Shown: piece by piece, positions 8,312-16,903 of the stretch | How positions within the stretch are numbered: the stretch's first letter is position 1 | Layout of the letters: every line of letters begins with the position of its first letter | Source of the DNA: Lactobacillus psittaci DSM 15354 | GTDB lineage: Bacteria; Bacillota; Bacilli; Lactobacillales; Lactobacillaceae | Reading direction: 5' to 3' | Assembly: GCF_000425905.1 (NCBI RefSeq) | Contig: NZ_AUEI01000007.1 | Location: 1-64,000 of the forward strand | DNA: 64,000 nt | Notes under the pieces: generated by a model | Database searches by the model: none | The model's input: the letters and a program-made list of their open reading frames with translations, nothing else | What the model was told of the DNA's origin: nothing | Program-made: the position numbers and the translations under genes

Positions 8312-10261
8312 ATGTGTGGTATCGCAGCCTTTTACGATCCAGAAATTAATGACAAACAAGCAGCCATTGGTAAAATGATGGAAACTATCAAGCACCGTGG
8401 TCCAAGTTCTGACGGTATGTTTACCAATGATGTAATGGCATTAGGTTTTAGAAGACTTTCTATCATTGACCTTCGCGGAGGTTCTCAACCCATTTTTAAT
8501 GAAGATAAGTCAAAGTCTATTATTTTTAATGGTGAAATCTACAACTATAAGCCAATTAGAGAAGATTTAATTAAAGCTGGACATACTTTTACAACTGAAG
8601 CTGATACTGAAGTTTTACTCCATGGTTATGAAGAATGGGGTATGGCTGGACTTTTGAAAAAAGTTCGCGGGATGTTTGCTTTTATCATTTGGGATGAAGA
8701 TAAACATGCTATGTATGGTGCTCGTGACTTCTTTGGAATTAAGCCAATGTATTATGCCAACAAAGATGGTAAGTTAATTGTTGGTAGTGAGTTAAAGAGT
8801 TTCTTGGCTTTTCCTAATTTTAAAAAGGAACTTAATACTGAAGCAGTTAAGCCATATTTGATGAATCAATATAATGACTTAGATGAAACTTTCTTTAAGG
8901 GGGTATACCGCTTCCCAGCAGGACATTACTTTGAATTTAAAGATGGTAAGCTTGATATTCGTCAATATTGGGATGCAGAATATAAAGAAAATAGCTTATC
9001 ATTTGAAGAAACATTAGACAAAATCAATGAAGATTTGAAAGAAACTGTTGAACTCTACCATAATGCGGATGTTCCAGTTGGTGCCTTCTTGTCTGAAGGG
9101 GTTGACTCAAGTTTTGTCACTAGTATTTTGAATCCAGAAGATGTTTTCTCAATTAGTTTTGATGATTCAACTTATGATGAAGCTTCAAAGGCTAAGGCTT
9201 TAGCAGATTTAAAGGGATGGAATTTCTATTCCGATAAGGTAAATGCTGATGAAGCAATGAGAGACTTCCCTGAAATGCAATACCACATGGATGAACCTGA
9301 TGCTAACCCATCAATTATTCCATTATGGTATTTATCAAAATTAGCTAGAAAGCATGTTACTGTTGCACTTTCTGGTGAAGGTGCAGATGAATTATTTGCT
9401 GGTTACGTTAACTATGGGATGCATACCCATAATAATGTAATTAAAGTTTTTACTTCAGGCTTAAAGAAATTACCCAAGGGTGTTCAAGTTAGTCTTGCTC
9501 GTGGCATTAAGAAGATGCCAAACTTCCCAGGAAAAGTTCATATGTACACTAATTTGGCTAAGCCTAGTGAATTTTATGTTGGTCAATCAGTAATTTATGA
9601 TATTGATAATCCAACTATTTTCTCAAGTGATGCAGCTAACAGTTTCTTAAAGCCAGAATATCGTAATGATTTAACTACTAACGGTCTTTACCAAAAAGAC
9701 TTTAAGAAAGTAAAAGATTTAGATAATGTTAAGCAAATGCAATATATCGACTTACACCACTTCATGTTAAATGATATTTTGCAAAAGGCTGACAAGATTT
9801 CAATGGCTCACTCACTTGAACTGAGAGTACCATATCTTGACCGTAAGATTGCTGAACTTGCTAACTCAATCCCAACTAAGTATTTAGTAAATAAGCATGA
9901 TACTAAGTATGCATTACGTAAGGCAAGTGAACGTGTGTTGCCTGAAGAATGGGCTAAGCGTCCAAAGCTTGGCTTTCCAACACCAATCAAGCAATGGTTA
10001 CAAGAAGAACGTTTTTACAAGCAAGTTCGTGAACTCTTTACTAGTGACTTTGTTAAAGAGATTTTTGATCAAGATAAGATTGTTAACTTGCTTGATGAAA
10101 ACTATAAAGGAGACGGCTCTCACCGTCGTCAAATTTGGGCAATTTATACCTTCCTTGTTTGGTATAAGTTATACTTCGTTGATTACGAAAACACAGTTAA
10201 AAAGTACCAACATGTTCAACCTGAAGTTGATGCTTTAATCAAGCAAGGAAAGTTGCTTTAA
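8312..10261 (+). CDS. asnB: Asparagine synthetase-type amidotransferase (AsnB/AsnH), probable peptidoglycan D-Asp amidation
   Basis: A 649-residue class II amidotransferase. Cys2 (MCGIAAF) is the glutaminase nucleophile, exposed after removal of Met1. RHRGPSSDG and NGEIYN belong to the glutamine site, and LSGEGADELFAGY to the C-terminal synthetase domain. The pyrophosphate loop reads SEGVDSS at 261-267 where SGGxDSS is usual. The gene lies 40 bases upstream of D-aspartate ligase and is co-oriented. Together with the known Lactococcus case of an AsnH that amidates D-Asp of the peptidoglycan cross-bridge, this suggests the substrate is cell-wall D-Asp rather than free aspartate. Free-asparagine synthesis cannot be excluded. 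A TATAAT at 8248-8253 is a likely -10. Confidence 0.88.
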   Translation: MCGIAAFYDPEINDKQAAIGKMMETIKHRGPSSDGMFTNDVMALGFRRLSIIDLRGGSQPIFNEDKSKSIIFNGEIYNYKPIREDLIKAGHTFTTEADTEVLLHGYEEWGMAGLLKKVRGMFAFIIWDEDKHAMYGARDFFGIKPMYYANKDGKLIVGSELKSFLAFPNFKKELNTEAVKPYLMNQYNDLDETFFKGVYRFPAGHYFEFKDGKLDIRQYWDAEYKENSLSFEETLDKINEDLKETVELYHNADVPVGAFLSEGVDSSFVTSILNPEDVFSISFDDSTYDEASKAKALADLKGWNFYSDKVNADEAMRDFPEMQYHMDEPDANPSIIPLWYLSKLARKHVTVALSGEGADELFAGYVNYGMHTHNNVIKVFTSGLKKLPKGVQVSLARGIKKMPNFPGKVHMYTNLAKPSEFYVGQSVIYDIDNPTIFSSDAANSFLKPEYRNDLTTNGLYQKDFKKVKDLDNVKQMQYIDLHHFMLNDILQKADKISMAHSLELRVPYLDRKIAELANSIPTKYLVNKHDTKYALRKASERVLPEEWAKRPKLGFPTPIKQWLQEERFYKQVRELFTSDFVKEIFDQDKIVNLLDENYKGDGSHRRQIWAIYTFLVWYKLYFVDYENTVKKYQHVQPEVDALIKQGKLL

Positions 10262-10301
10262 GGCAAAAAAACTTAAAAATAATATAAAGGAAGCAAATTG
10301 A

Positions 10302-11570
10302 ATGACCACAAAATTTACACCAGTTTTACTTGGTAGTGATATTAACGTATATGGAATGGCAAGATCATTTCATGAAGCATATGGAATTAAAGTTGAAGCT
10401 TGGGCAAGTGTCCAATTAGCTGCTACTAGATATTCAAAGATTGTTGATGTCAAGACCTATCCAGGTTTTAGCGAAGACCCTGAGTTTATTAAAGTGATGC
10501 GTCAAAAAGTCGAAGAATATAAGAATCATGAAGAACCAGTGATTTTAATTGCTTGCGGCGATGGCTATGCTGAATTATTAGCTAAACACAAGGAAGAACT
10601 ATCTAAGGCCTTTATCGTTCCTTATATTGATTATGACTTACTCAAGAAGCTAATCTCTAAAGAAGGCTTCTATGAGTATGCCGAAAAATATGGACTTCCA
10701 TATCCTAAGACTAAGATTATTACCATGGCTGACTTCAAAGCTGAAGATTATCTAACAATTCCTTTCAATTATCCTGTTGAATTGAAACCTGAAGATCCAG
10801 TTTCTTGGCTTGATTGTCAATTCGAAGGTAGAAAAAAGACCTTTACTATCAAGTCTGAAGATGAATTGGCTGATATTGTAACTAAAATTTATACTAATGG
10901 TTACAAGGCTGACTTAATCTTACAAGACTTTATCCCTGGTGATGATTCTAATATGAGAGTATTAAATGCCTATGTTGATAAGAATCACCAAGTTAAAATG
11001 ATGTGTTTAGGTCATCCATTACTTGAAGATCCAACTCCACAATCAATTGGTAATTATATGGCTATTTTACCTGAATATAACCAAGACTTATATGACTTAG
11101 TCCAAGGCTTCCTTGAAAGAATTAATTATACTGGAATGGCTAACTTTGACATTAAGTATGATAGTCGTGATGGTCAATATAAATTCTTCGAAATTAACTT
11201 GCGTCAAGGTCGCTCAAGTTTTTATGTAACTATGAATGACTGTAACTTGGCTAAGTGGTATATTGATGATTACGTTGATGATAAGTTGAAAAATCAAGAT
11301 ACTGTTTATGCTAATAAGTTAGCTTCAAGTCATGTTCTTTGGTTAGGAGTACCAAAGAAGATTTTTACTCACTATGCAGTAGATAATGATTCTAAGCGTG
11401 AAGCAGCCAAGCTAATTAAAGAGGGTAGATGTGGTACTACAGTCTTTTATAATCATGACAAGGGCTTTATGCGAAGCTTATTAATGCGTTATATGTTCCA
11501 TAACTACGTTGGACGCTTTAAGAAGTACTTCGAAGTTAACAAGGGGCAATATTTTGAAAAGAAGAACTAG
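10302..11570 (+). CDS. asl: D-aspartate ligase (ATP-grasp), peptidoglycan cross-bridge
   Basis: A 422-residue ATP-grasp enzyme that closely follows the Enterococcus faecium D-aspartate ligase: the N-terminal PVLLGSDINVYGMARSF, the IACGDGYAELL block, DFIPGDDSNMRVLNAYVD, CLGHPLLEDPTPQSIGNY and FEINLRQGRSSFYVT are all present. It attaches D-Asp to the side chain of L-Lys in UDP-MurNAc-pentapeptide, giving the D-isoasparaginyl bridge of lactobacilli and enterococci. It is cytoplasmic. The upstream asnB-type gene would convert the bridging D-Asp into D-Asn. A terminator follows at 11592. An aspartate racemase is needed but is not in the window. Confidence 0.93.
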   Translation: MTTKFTPVLLGSDINVYGMARSFHEAYGIKVEAWASVQLAATRYSKIVDVKTYPGFSEDPEFIKVMRQKVEEYKNHEEPVILIACGDGYAELLAKHKEELSKAFIVPYIDYDLLKKLISKEGFYEYAEKYGLPYPKTKIITMADFKAEDYLTIPFNYPVELKPEDPVSWLDCQFEGRKKTFTIKSEDELADIVTKIYTNGYKADLILQDFIPGDDSNMRVLNAYVDKNHQVKMMCLGHPLLEDPTPQSIGNYMAILPEYNQDLYDLVQGFLERINYTGMANFDIKYDSRDGQYKFFEINLRQGRSSFYVTMNDCNLAKWYIDDYVDDKLKNQDTVYANKLASSHVLWLGVPKKIFTHYAVDNDSKREAAKLIKEGRCGTTVFYNHDKGFMRSLLMRYMFHNYVGRFKKYFEVNKGQYFEKKN

Positions 11571-11591
11571 TGCAATATCTAGTTTTAAATA

Positions 11592-11622
11592 ACAGCAACA
11601 TCTACAAGATGTTGCTATTTTG
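11592..11622 (+). terminator. Terminator of the asnB-asl unit
   Basis: AGCAACATCT pairs with AGATGTTGCT around ACA, followed by ATTTTG. The T-run is short. Confidence 0.75.
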
Positions 11623-11687
11623 TTAGAAAAATTTTTTAAAAAAAGCTTTGCTAGATACAAAAAGGCGAGTTAATAAGCTTTTGCTAA

Positions 11688-11734
11688 CTACAATATATAT
11701 TAGACTACTAAAAACGCACTACAATATATTGTGT
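11688..11734 (+). promoter_or_regulatory. Two NrdR boxes upstream of nrdD
   Basis: CTACAATATATATTAG (11688-11703) and CTACAATATATTGTGT (11719-11734) both fit the NrdR box (ACACWATATATWGTGT); the second has the perfect core CAATATATTG. Their starts are 31 bases apart, three helical turns, which is the classic arrangement for the ATP/dATP-sensing repressor NrdR. The second box overlaps the likely -35 region of a promoter with TATAAT at 11754-11759. Confidence 0.85.
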
Positions 11735-11788
11735 AGACGTGCTATTATGTATCTATAATGATTCTAGGTTACGGAGAGGAAAATAAAT

Positions 11789-13996
11789 ATGCTTAAAGAA
11801 ACGCCTAACTTAAAAGCAGAGCTTGAGGTATTAACTAAGCCTACAACTTTAATTAAGAGAGACAATACTAAGACTGATTTTGAAACTTATAAATTACAGT
11901 TAGTGATTCGTAATTTGCATCTTGAAGCACATGAACTTGAAATTATAAAAGAAATTATGTCTGGCTTAGATGATACAAGTGTATCTGCTCAAGAAGTTAG
12001 TGAGGCATTTGTTAATGCTTTGACTAAGTTAGGCTTTTCTGAAGCTGCTAAGGCTTATGTTGAATACCGTAAGCAAGATGAAGCTGATTGGCAAAAGCAA
12101 ATTGATACTAAGGCACGTTTAAAGAGAATGATTGAAGGAGATCCTTCAATTGTTAATGAAAATGCCAACAAAGATAGTGAAATCTTTTCAACCCAACGTG
12201 ATTTAACCGCTGGTACTGTTGGTAAAACTGTTGGTTTAACAATGATGCCTGAACATATTGCTAAGGCCCACTTACGTGGTGATATTCACTGGCACGACTT
12301 GGATTACACACCACTTTCACCAATGACTAACTGCTGTTTAATTGACTTTAAAGAAATGCTTACTAATGGTTTCAAAGTTGGTAATGCATTCATGACAAGT
12401 CCTAATTCAATTGGTGTCGCTACTAGTCAAGTTGCTCAAATTATTACCCAAGTTGCTTCAAGTCAATATGGTGGTTGTTCATTTGATCGAGCTGATGAAG
12501 TATTAGCACCATTTGCTCAAAAGAACTATGATCGTCACCTTGAAGAAGCTAAGGAATTTATTGATGACGAAGAAAAGGCCAAGGCTTTTGCTAAAAAGCG
12601 TACTCAAAAAGATATCTATGATGCAATGCAAAGTCTTGAATATGAAATTAACACCATGTTCTCAAGCCAAGGCCAAACTCCATTTACTACTTTAGGATTT
12701 GGTTTAGGTACTAACTGGATTGAAAAGGAAATTCAAAAGGATATCTTGAAGATTCGTTTAGCAGGTCTTGGTAAAGATAAACGGACTGCAATTTTCCCTA
12801 AGTTGGTCTTCACTTTAAAGAAGGGCCTCAACTTAAATCCAGGAGACCCTAATTATGATGTTAAGCAAATTGCTTTGGAATGTGCTACTTACCGGATGTA
12901 TCCTGACGTTGTAAGTTATGATACTATCAAACGGTTAACTGGTTCATTTAAAGCTCCAATGGGTTGCCGTTCATTTTTACAAGGTTGGAAAGACGAAAAT
13001 GGTAAAGAAGTTAATTCAGGTCGAATGAATTTAGGGGTTATTACCTTAAACTTACCTAGAATTGCTATCGAATCCCGTGGTGACAAAGACTTATTCTGGA
13101 AGATCTTTGAAGATAAAGTAAAAATTGTTCATGATGCTATGAACATTAAAGCTGCAAGATGTCGTGAAGCAAAACCAGAAAATGCACCGGTATTATATGA
13201 AAATGGTGCATTTGGTAAGCGTCTTAAGCCAGATGAAGATGTAAATCAATTATTTGAAAATGGTCGTTGTACTGTTTCATTTGGTTACATTGGTTTATAC
13301 GAAGTGGGTACCGTCTTCTATGGTCCAAACTGGGAACACAATAAAGAAGCTCATGACTTTACTGTAGAAATTGTTAAACGGATGCATGATTGGTGTGCAT
13401 ACTGGGAAAAGACTGAAAAGTATCACTACCATTACTCTGTATACTCAACCCCATCAGAAAGTTTAACTGATAGATTCTGTGTACTTGATACTAAGAAGTT
13501 CGGTAAAATTAAGGACATTACTGATAAGGAATACTACACTAACAGTTTCCACTACGATGTTCGTAAGCACCCAACGCCATTTGAAAAGCTTGAATTTGAA
13601 AAGGATTACCCTCCATACGCAGCTGGTGGTTTTATTCACTACTGTGAATACCCTAACTTAAAGCAAAACCCTAAGGCTTTAGAAGCAGTATGGGACTTTG
13701 GCTATGATAAAGTAGGTTATCTTGGTACTAATACTCCAATTGACCGCTGCTTTAAGTGTGGTTTTGCAGGTGAATTTAAAGCAACTGCTAAAGGCTTTGA
13801 ATGTCCTGTATGTGGTAATCATGACCCTGAAACTTGTGATTGTGTTAAGCGTACTTGTGGGTACTTGGGTAACCCACTTAAGCGTCCAATGGTTCATGGA
13901 CGTCATGAAGAAATTGCGCACAGAGCTAAGCACATGAACTTAGGCATGGTTAGAGATCAAGCTCAAGAAGAGGAAAGAATGCAAAATGCCAAGTAA
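11789..13996 (+). CDS. nrdD: Anaerobic (class III) ribonucleoside-triphosphate reductase
   Basis: A 735-residue enzyme that makes deoxyribonucleotides without oxygen, using formate as reductant in known members. An ATP-cone lies at about residues 20-110, followed by the reductase barrel. Near the C-terminus a four-cysteine zinc site (CFKCGFAG and CPVCGNHD) precedes the glycyl-radical loop RTCGYLGN, with the radical glycine at about residue 691. The radical is installed by NrdG, encoded next with an 11-base overlap. ATG 11789 has GAGAGGA upstream. Two NrdR boxes control the promoter. Confidence 0.97.
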   Translation: MLKETPNLKAELEVLTKPTTLIKRDNTKTDFETYKLQLVIRNLHLEAHELEIIKEIMSGLDDTSVSAQEVSEAFVNALTKLGFSEAAKAYVEYRKQDEADWQKQIDTKARLKRMIEGDPSIVNENANKDSEIFSTQRDLTAGTVGKTVGLTMMPEHIAKAHLRGDIHWHDLDYTPLSPMTNCCLIDFKEMLTNGFKVGNAFMTSPNSIGVATSQVAQIITQVASSQYGGCSFDRADEVLAPFAQKNYDRHLEEAKEFIDDEEKAKAFAKKRTQKDIYDAMQSLEYEINTMFSSQGQTPFTTLGFGLGTNWIEKEIQKDILKIRLAGLGKDKRTAIFPKLVFTLKKGLNLNPGDPNYDVKQIALECATYRMYPDVVSYDTIKRLTGSFKAPMGCRSFLQGWKDENGKEVNSGRMNLGVITLNLPRIAIESRGDKDLFWKIFEDKVKIVHDAMNIKAARCREAKPENAPVLYENGAFGKRLKPDEDVNQLFENGRCTVSFGYIGLYEVGTVFYGPNWEHNKEAHDFTVEIVKRMHDWCAYWEKTEKYHYHYSVYSTPSESLTDRFCVLDTKKFGKIKDITDKEYYTNSFHYDVRKHPTPFEKLEFEKDYPPYAAGGFIHYCEYPNLKQNPKALEAVWDFGYDKVGYLGTNTPIDRCFKCGFAGEFKATAKGFECPVCGNHDPETCDCVKRTCGYLGNPLKRPMVHGRHEEIAHRAKHMNLGMVRDQAQEEERMQNAK

Positions 13997-14702
13997 AGAT
14001 CATAATGCTCAAGAAGGCCCTGATATTCGTCATAATTATATTAAGGTAAATGTTGGTGGTGATACTATTTTTGTTGATAGTAACCAGTACTTACCTAATA
14101 TAAAAAAAGATCGTGCTGCTAGAAAATTACGCAAGCACCGACCTAAGGACCCTAAGCCTAAGGAATGGCTAGCTAGTGAACACTCTTTACAAAAGATTGC
14201 TGATTATAAACCATTTAACTTCGTTGATGGTGAAGGTGTTCGCTGTAGTTTATATGTTTCAGGTTGTTTATTTGACTGCCCGGGATGTTACAACTTAGTT
14301 GCTCAAAACTTTAATTATGGTCGTCCTTATACTCAAGAATTAGAGGACCAAATTATCAAAGATATGTCAGAAGATTATGTCCAAGGATTAACCTTGCTTG
14401 GTGGTGAGCCATTTTTAAATACGCAGGTTTGTTTAAAGATTGTTAACCGAGTTAGAAAAGAATTTGGTCATTCAAAGGATATTTGGTCTTGGTCTGGTTA
14501 TACATGGGATGAACTAATGCAAGAATCAGATGATAAGTTAGAGTTATTATCTAAAATTGATATTTTAGTTGATGGCCGATTTGAAGAAGATTTAAAAGAC
14601 TTAACTTTACAATTTAGAGGCTCGTCTAACCAAAGAATTATTGATGTACCAGCTTCATTTAAGGCTGGGAAAGTTGTGATTTGGAATAATTTAGTACATT
14701 AA
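13986..14702 (+). CDS. nrdG: Anaerobic ribonucleotide reductase activating protein (radical SAM)
   Basis: A 238-residue radical SAM enzyme. The CxxxCxxC motif (Cys94, Cys98, Cys101 in GCLFDCPGC) binds a 4Fe-4S cluster and S-adenosylmethionine; the LGGEPFLN motif follows. It generates the glycyl radical on NrdD. The core KPFNFVDGEGVRCSLYVSGC is typical, but about 70 residues precede it, longer than E. coli NrdG. The extension is basic (RKLRKHRPKDPKPKE) and of unknown role. The gene overlaps nrdD by 11 bases, implying coupled translation. Confidence 0.95.
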   Translation: MPSKDHNAQEGPDIRHNYIKVNVGGDTIFVDSNQYLPNIKKDRAARKLRKHRPKDPKPKEWLASEHSLQKIADYKPFNFVDGEGVRCSLYVSGCLFDCPGCYNLVAQNFNYGRPYTQELEDQIIKDMSEDYVQGLTLLGGEPFLNTQVCLKIVNRVRKEFGHSKDIWSWSGYTWDELMQESDDKLELLSKIDILVDGRFEEDLKDLTLQFRGSSNQRIIDVPASFKAGKVVIWNNLVH

Positions 14703-14711
14703 GGATAAGCA

Positions 14712-15278
14712 ATGGAAGAAAAGCAACTTGAGTTAGTCAATGAAATTATCCAAAAATTACAAACTGTAATTGATCCGGAATTATATGTTGATATTGTCAA
14801 TTTAGGCTTAATCTATGGGATTGATTTAGATGATGATAATAATTGTATAATTACCATGACATTAACAGTAATGGGGTGTCCTTTGAGTGGTGTTTTAGAT
14901 GATGCTATTCAAAAAGCTGTTATGTCAGTTACTGAAGTTAAATCATGTGAAATAAAACTTGTTTGGTCACCAGCTTGGAGTGTGGAAAGAATGTCTGATG
15001 CCGCGAAAACTCAATTAAATGTTTGGTCAAAAGATTTGTCAAGTTATGATACTTCTAAGAAAGTAATTAATTTTTCAACACCAGTAAAAAAATATGTTGA
15101 TAAATATGATGGCTTTTTAGATTTATTATTAAGTTTAGGCTTTGATCATTTTAAGATTCCACATATGGTTGATACAGTTGGACGTGTGATGACTTTAAAA
15201 CAGGCGTCAGAAGCAATGAAGGTTAACTTACCAGAAGTTAAATCTAAGCTAGAAAAAGCAGGTTATCATGTTCAATAG
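14712..15278 (+). CDS. MIP18/SufT-type metal-sulfur cluster protein with DUF1858-like C-terminus
   Basis: A 188-residue two-domain protein. Residues about 5-95 are a MIP18 (DUF59) domain with DPELYVDIVNLGLIY and the conserved cysteine in LTVMGCPLSG (Cys56), found in proteins that help mature Fe-S enzymes. Residues about 115-188 (DLLLSLGFDHFKIPHM...MTLKQASEAM) look like a DUF1858 domain. It begins nine bases after nrdG and ends at a terminator, so it is probably the third gene of the nrdDG operon. A role in loading the Fe-S cluster of NrdG is a reasonable inference but untested. Confidence 0.85.
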   Translation: MEEKQLELVNEIIQKLQTVIDPELYVDIVNLGLIYGIDLDDDNNCIITMTLTVMGCPLSGVLDDAIQKAVMSVTEVKSCEIKLVWSPAWSVERMSDAAKTQLNVWSKDLSSYDTSKKVINFSTPVKKYVDKYDGFLDLLLSLGFDHFKIPHMVDTVGRVMTLKQASEAMKVNLPEVKSKLEKAGYHVQ

Positions 15279-15281
15279 AAG

Positions 15282-15318
15282 AAAAGGGAATGAAACTTAG
15301 ATTTCATTCCCTTTTTTA
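15282..15318 (+). terminator. Terminator of the nrdD-nrdG-MIP18 operon
   Basis: AAAAGGGAATGAAA pairs with TTTCATTCCCTTTT around a short loop, followed by T residues. It is long and strong. Confidence 0.92.
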
Positions 15319-15442
15319 TATATAGCTAATTTAAAAACTCATTTCTATTGTAGCATGGTAAGACACCTAATGTAAGCTCTTACTTTTTTGAACTTAAGTG
15401 TTAAAATGAAACTCAATGTGAAAATGATATAAGGAGGATATT

Positions 15443-16732
15443 ATGAAGCTTTATAAAAAGTTGATGCTATTAGGGCTAAGCATGTTACTAGCTGTATGTT
15501 TAGTAGCTTGTTCAAATAAAAAGAATGATAGCTCAGATGCACAAATTCCAAGTAAGGTAACTAAGAAGACCACCATTACTTTTTGGAACGCCATGGTAGG
15601 TCCACTTCAAAATAATTTACAAGCCTTAACTAAGGAATTTGAAAAAGAAAATCCTAATATTAAAGTTAAGCTCGAATATCAAGGTAGTTATGAAGATATT
15701 AAGTCTAAAGTTCAAAACACTTTAGTTACTCCTAAAAACTTACCAACAATTGCTCAATCTTATGCTGGTTATCTTTATACTGCAGCTGATGGTAACTATT
15801 TACAAGATTTAACTCCATATATTAATAATAAAGGTGTAGGTTGGGGAAGTTTAAAGAATTCTAATATCAACACTTCACTTTTAAAAGGTGCCCAAATTAA
15901 GGGAAAGCAATATGGAATTCCTTTTAATAAGTCTGTTGAAGTTCTTTACTATAACAAGACTTTACTTGATAAATATCAGATTAAAGTTCCAACTACAATG
16001 GCTGAATTGAAAAAAGCGGCCCAAGAAATTTATGAAAAGACCAATCATCAAGTGGTAGGTGCTGGCTTTGATAATTTAAGTGCATACTATACTGATGGGA
16101 TGAAAGAAGCAGGCTACAACTTTAACGATAAGATTAACTTTACTGGTAGTGCTTCTAAAAAAATAGTCAAATATTATGTAGATGGCATTAAAAAAGGTTA
16201 TTTCATGACAGCTGGGTCACAAAAGTATTTATCAGTACCTTTTGCCAATGAAAAAGTCGCAATGTATGTTAGTGCTAGTGCGGGTGAAGCTTATGTTAAG
16301 AAGAGTCTTAATGGTAAGTTTGAATATGGAATAGCTAACCGTCCATCTAAATATAATATGGCTCGTGGTAGTGATATTTACATGTTTAAACAAGCAAGTA
16401 ACATGCAAAAAGCTGCAGCATTCAAGTATATTAAATTTTTAACTTCAAAATCTAGTCAGCTTAAATGGGCTACTGAGACAGGCTATATTCCTGTAAATAA
16501 TACCGCCTTAAATTCCAGTGAATATAAGAATAACAAGTCAATGAAGTCAGCTCCAGTTGTCAGTCAAGCAATGAAGCGTCTTTACAATTTCCCAGTTACT
16601 AAAAATTCAGAAACAACCTTCAATGATTTAAAGTCAATCTTAGAAGGAATCTTCTCACAGAGTAAGAAAGCTAACCTTAATAGTCTACTAAAGACTGGTA
16701 AGGCTAAGTTTGATAGCGATTGGAAACAATAA
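15443..16732 (+). CDS. Extracellular solute-binding lipoprotein, sugar/glycerol-3-phosphate type (family 1)
   Basis: A 429-residue ABC binding protein. Residues 1-23 are a lipoprotein signal with lipobox LVAC (Cys23). The mature part has the family 1 pattern: TITFWNAMVGPLQ near the N-terminus, then the GIPFNKSVEVLYYNKTLLDK block that resembles UgpB/MalE-like proteins. Sugars, sugar phosphates or glycerophosphodiesters are likely ligands. No permease or ATPase gene lies beside it; it is bounded by terminators on both sides. It must borrow a transporter encoded elsewhere, or act as a sensor. Confidence 0.88.
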   Translation: MKLYKKLMLLGLSMLLAVCLVACSNKKNDSSDAQIPSKVTKKTTITFWNAMVGPLQNNLQALTKEFEKENPNIKVKLEYQGSYEDIKSKVQNTLVTPKNLPTIAQSYAGYLYTAADGNYLQDLTPYINNKGVGWGSLKNSNINTSLLKGAQIKGKQYGIPFNKSVEVLYYNKTLLDKYQIKVPTTMAELKKAAQEIYEKTNHQVVGAGFDNLSAYYTDGMKEAGYNFNDKINFTGSASKKIVKYYVDGIKKGYFMTAGSQKYLSVPFANEKVAMYVSASAGEAYVKKSLNGKFEYGIANRPSKYNMARGSDIYMFKQASNMQKAAAFKYIKFLTSKSSQLKWATETGYIPVNNTALNSSEYKNNKSMKSAPVVSQAMKRLYNFPVTKNSETTFNDLKSILEGIFSQSKKANLNSLLKTGKAKFDSDWKQ

Positions 16733-16742
16733 ATTGAGCTAA

Positions 16743-16778
16743 AAAAAGAGAGTAAGTTAATCAACTTACTCTCTTTTG
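16743..16778 (+). terminator. Terminator after the orphan solute-binding protein gene
   Basis: AAAGAGAGTAAGTT and AACTTACTCTCTTT form a perfect 14-bp stem with loop AATC, with T residues after it and A residues before it. Confidence 0.92.
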
Positions 16779-16903
16779 AGTAGTCGTGTCTAATCAATAA
16801 CTCAATTTCATCATAGCACTTATTCGGCTTTTTGTCGCACACTTTTTTTGCTCAAAGCTAACTTTACTGCTAAACTTAGGATAATAAGTTTGGAGGAGAA
16901 ATT

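Noticed and set aside
13679-13937. Overlapping ORFs on both strands inside the end of nrdD
   Set aside because: They are shadows of the nrdD coding frame, which has the zinc site and glycyl-radical loop.
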